Origin: Streptomyces nymphaeiformis
GTDB taxonomy: Bacteria; Actinomycetota; Actinomycetes; Streptomycetales; Streptomycetaceae
Direction: 5' to 3'
NCBI RefSeq assembly: GCF_014203895.1
Contig: NZ_JACHJY010000008.1
Location: 372,001 to 436,000, forward strand
DNA length: 64,000 nt
Part shown: positions 62,304 through 64,000 of the stretch, piece after piece
Layout: every line of letters begins with the position of its first letter
How positions within the stretch are numbered: position 1 is the first letter of the stretch
Program-made: the position numbers and the translations under genes
The notes under the pieces: model-generated
Databases searched by the model: none
Seen by the model: the letters and a program-made list of their open reading frames with translations, nothing else
Told to the model about the DNA's origin: nothing

Positions 62304-62939
62304 GTGGACCGACGCCTGTCCGGCGCCGTGCCCCGGCTCGTCGCGTCGGCGTTCGGCGGCGCGGCGGCCGGCGCGTCCGTGGCGGCACTGACCCACGCGC
62401 CGCTGGGCGTCCTCGCCGGCATCGCTGCCGCAGAGACCCTCTTCGTCGTCACCGGCTGGATCGTCCTGTGGCCCATGGACGCCGCCACGACCCACCACAA
62501 CGTCCGGCGCGAGGAGTTCCGGCCCGTGGTCGAGGAACTCGTCGTCGTCGCGACCTCCCTGTGCGGGCTCGTCGGCATCGTGGTGCTGCTGCTGGTCGGC
62601 CGCACCGACCTCAGCCACGCGGCGGCGGCGACGGCGCTCTGCGGCGTCTTCATGGCCTGGGCGGCGCTCCACCTCATGTACGCCACGAGGTACGCGTACC
62701 TCTACTACGCCCTGAAGCCCGGCGGCGGGATCGACTTCAACTCCCCGTCCCCGCCGAAGTACAGCGACTTCCTCTACTTCAGCTTCAACCTCGGCATGAC
62801 CTACCAGGTCTCCGACACGAACGTCTCCAGTGCCACGGTCCGGTCGATCGTCCTGCGGCACTGCCTGCTGTCGTACGTCTTCGGGGCGAGCATCCTGGCC
62901 ACCACCATCAACCTCGTCACCGGGATCGTCACCGGCTGA
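62304..62939 (+). CDS. DUF1345-family membrane protein
   Basis: 211 aa from a GTG at 62304, 3 bp after the encapsulin stop. Five membrane helices are visible. The conserved DUF1345 segment SDFLYFSFNLGMTYQVSDTNVSS identifies the family; function unknown. Spacing implies the same transcript as DyP-encapsulin, so it may be part of the response handled by the nanocompartment. Confidence 0.85.
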   Translation: MDRRLSGAVPRLVASAFGGAAAGASVAALTHAPLGVLAGIAAAETLFVVTGWIVLWPMDAATTHHNVRREEFRPVVEELVVVATSLCGLVGIVVLLLVGRTDLSHAAAATALCGVFMAWAALHLMYATRYAYLYYALKPGGGIDFNSPSPPKYSDFLYFSFNLGMTYQVSDTNVSSATVRSIVLRHCLLSYVFGASILATTINLVTGIVTG

Positions 62940-62951
62940 CCGGGGCGGGTC

Positions 62952-63749
62952 TCAGCGCCACCACGGCTCGCGTACGTAGCGGCTCTCCTCGCTCACGCAC
63001 CCGAGGCCGTTGGAGATCTGCTCCGAGTCGAGGTTCCAGCCGACCACGCCGTCGCCCTCGCGGCTCAGCTCGATCAGCCGGTCGCTCCCGGTCCGGGTGC
63101 CGTCCGTGACCCGGCACTCGACGATCCCCGTCCACGCCTGCCCGTCGAGTGCCGACGCGAACGCCAGGAACGGCAGCACGACCACCGTCAGGGACAGGGC
63201 CGCCCACTGCTCCGCCCCGGCGGCCCTGCGCAGCCAGACGGGCGGCCGGTAGCCGGGATCGCCGTGCCCGGCGCCGTCCTGCTCGCGGTGCTGGTGCGGC
63301 CGGCGGCGTCCCGTGCGGTACTCCACGACCACGCCCTGGCGCAGCGCGAAGGCCCCGAGCCCGGTGGCGAGTCCCCACCACGGGCCGAAGAAGCAGGCGT
63401 CGATGATCCCCACGGCGATCGGGTTGACGAGCGTGAGCGCCGCCCGCCGCAGGGTCCCCGCCGGTCCGCCGCCGAGGGGGACCGCGCCGCGCGCGGCGAA
63501 CAGGGCGAAGACCACCCGGGAGACGACGACGGCGAGGACGGACCCGAGGAGCGGGTCCGTGATGACCATGCCGACGAGGACGTCCGGCCAGTTCGCCGGC
63601 TCCATCCCGACCAGCACGTCACGGACGGCGTCACCGCCGCCGACCGTGTACGCCAGCTTCGTGACCGGCACGGCGAGGGCCAGCGCGAGCAGGACGGTGT
63701 GCCCGGGGCCGCCCTTGCGGTCGGCCTTCCTGAGTTGTTGCTCCCCCAC
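62952..63749 (-). CDS. Hypothetical membrane protein
   Basis: 265 aa. Membrane helices around 18-35, 58-83, 105-130 and 175-195. The C-terminal ~65 residues are soluble with three Cys (GIVECRVTD and GLGCVSE among them) and end in REPWWR. I recognise no family. The gene ends 12 bp after the DUF1345 gene on the opposite strand and starts 5 bp after the GreA/GreB-type gene's stop, with which it may be co-transcribed. Confidence 0.6.
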   Translation of the reverse strand: MGEQQLRKADRKGGPGHTVLLALALAVPVTKLAYTVGGGDAVRDVLVGMEPANWPDVLVGMVITDPLLGSVLAVVVSRVVFALFAARGAVPLGGGPAGTLRRAALTLVNPIAVGIIDACFFGPWWGLATGLGAFALRQGVVVEYRTGRRRPHQHREQDGAGHGDPGYRPPVWLRRAAGAEQWAALSLTVVVLPFLAFASALDGQAWTGIVECRVTDGTRTGSDRLIELSREGDGVVGWNLDSEQISNGLGCVSEESRYVREPWWR

Positions 63750-63754
63750 CGCCG

Positions 63755-64000
63755 TCAGCCGAGCGAGAGCACGACCGCGGTCGTCCGGCCCTCGGGCGTG
63801 TCGTACGTGACGGTGTCACCGGCCCGGTGGCCGAGCAGAGCCCGGCCGAGCGGGCTGTCGGCGGTGACCAGCGTCGCGTCGAGGGCGTTCGCGAGCTCGC
63901 CGATGTGGAGGGTCGACTCGGTGCCGTCCTCGAACCGCACGGTCACGCTGCTGCCGACACCGACCGCGTCGGTGGACGGAGCCCCTGCGACGGACGCCTC
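63755..64000 (-). CDS. GreA/GreB-family transcription elongation factor, C-terminal part
   Basis: The visible 81 residues read the FKBP-like C-terminal domain of GreA/GreB: SVTVRFEDGTESTLHIG, then ADSPLGRALLGHRAGDTVTYDTPEG-like motifs (SPLGRALLG and AGDTV, kept short here) and a final VVLSLG. The start lies beyond base 64000. GreA/GreB rescue stalled RNA polymerase by transcript cleavage; the coiled-coil N-terminus that decides between GreA and GreB is not in the window. Confidence 0.85.
   Translation of the reverse strand, partial: EASVAGAPSTDAVGVGSSVTVRFEDGTESTLHIGELANALDATLVTADSPLGRALLGHRAGDTVTYDTPEGRTTAVVLSLG

Overview
The window looks like part of a Streptomyces (or close relative) chromosome. 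GC content is very high, with strong third-position GC. GTG and TTG starts are common. The gene families fit: a SARP-type activator, SpoIIE/HATPase phosphatase, DyP-encapsulin pair, YdeP-like molybdopterin oxidoreductases, an I36-type inhibitor, and ArsR, TetR and PadR regulators. All calls come from reading the sequence; no database search was run.

Layout. (1) 1-9.1 kb looks like the right end of an integrated element. A SARP regulator (cut by the window edge) diverges from an AhpD-GNAT fusion and a glycosyltransferase-methyltransferase fusion. These are followed by a decayed stretch, a DUF4097 protein, an S9 peptidase and a truncated kinase. The region ends at the 3' half of a tRNA-Pro gene, the classic pSAM2-type attachment point. 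(2) 9.4-16 kb holds a copper-radical (galactose-oxidase-type) enzyme and, convergent to it, a two-gene conflict system: a trypco2 protein plus a 1194-aa trypsin-STAND NTPase-repeat protein. (3) 16-20.8 kb is a metal-homeostasis cluster with two SmtB/ArsR sensors, a P1B ATPase and a His-tailed MFS exporter. (4) 20.8-33.3 kb has a PAS/GAF/SpoIIE/HATPase phosphatase, two TetR regulators and a six-gene acyl-CoA operon: thiolase, SDR, HAD, MaoC, APH-like kinase, ACAD. The operon resembles human ACAD10 and the bacterial levulinate (Lva) pathway split into separate genes. The two-subunit proton-pumping transhydrogenase follows.

(5) 33.4-38.1 kb contains the most unusual gene: one 758-aa protein joining a macrodomain, a family-1 uracil-DNA-glycosylase fold and an R-S-ExE ADP-ribosyltransferase. 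It diverges from a PadR regulator that precedes an acyl-CoA dehydrogenase, and a perfect 13-bp-arm palindrome lies between them. (6) 38.2-42 kb has a secreted S1 protease, a polyprenyl synthase/MpaB-type oxygenase operon and tRNA-Leu(GAG). (7) 42-49.6 kb has an ABC exporter, RecQ, a lipoprotein, an array of ~35-bp hairpin repeats, a secreted I36-like inhibitor and a YhgE/DUF3533-type membrane protein. (8) 49.8-64 kb has a ClpC-like ATPase lacking the ClpP loop, a LysR regulator, two YdeP-like oxidoreductases flanking a FUSC transporter, the DyP peroxidase-encapsulin operon, two membrane proteins and the 3' end of a GreA/GreB-type factor.

The two best candidates for a little-described system are the macro-UDG-ART fusion (33405-35681) and the trypco2/trypsin-STAND pair (12051-15986). 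The second belongs to a class already predicted from genomics. I know of no characterised example of the first architecture.
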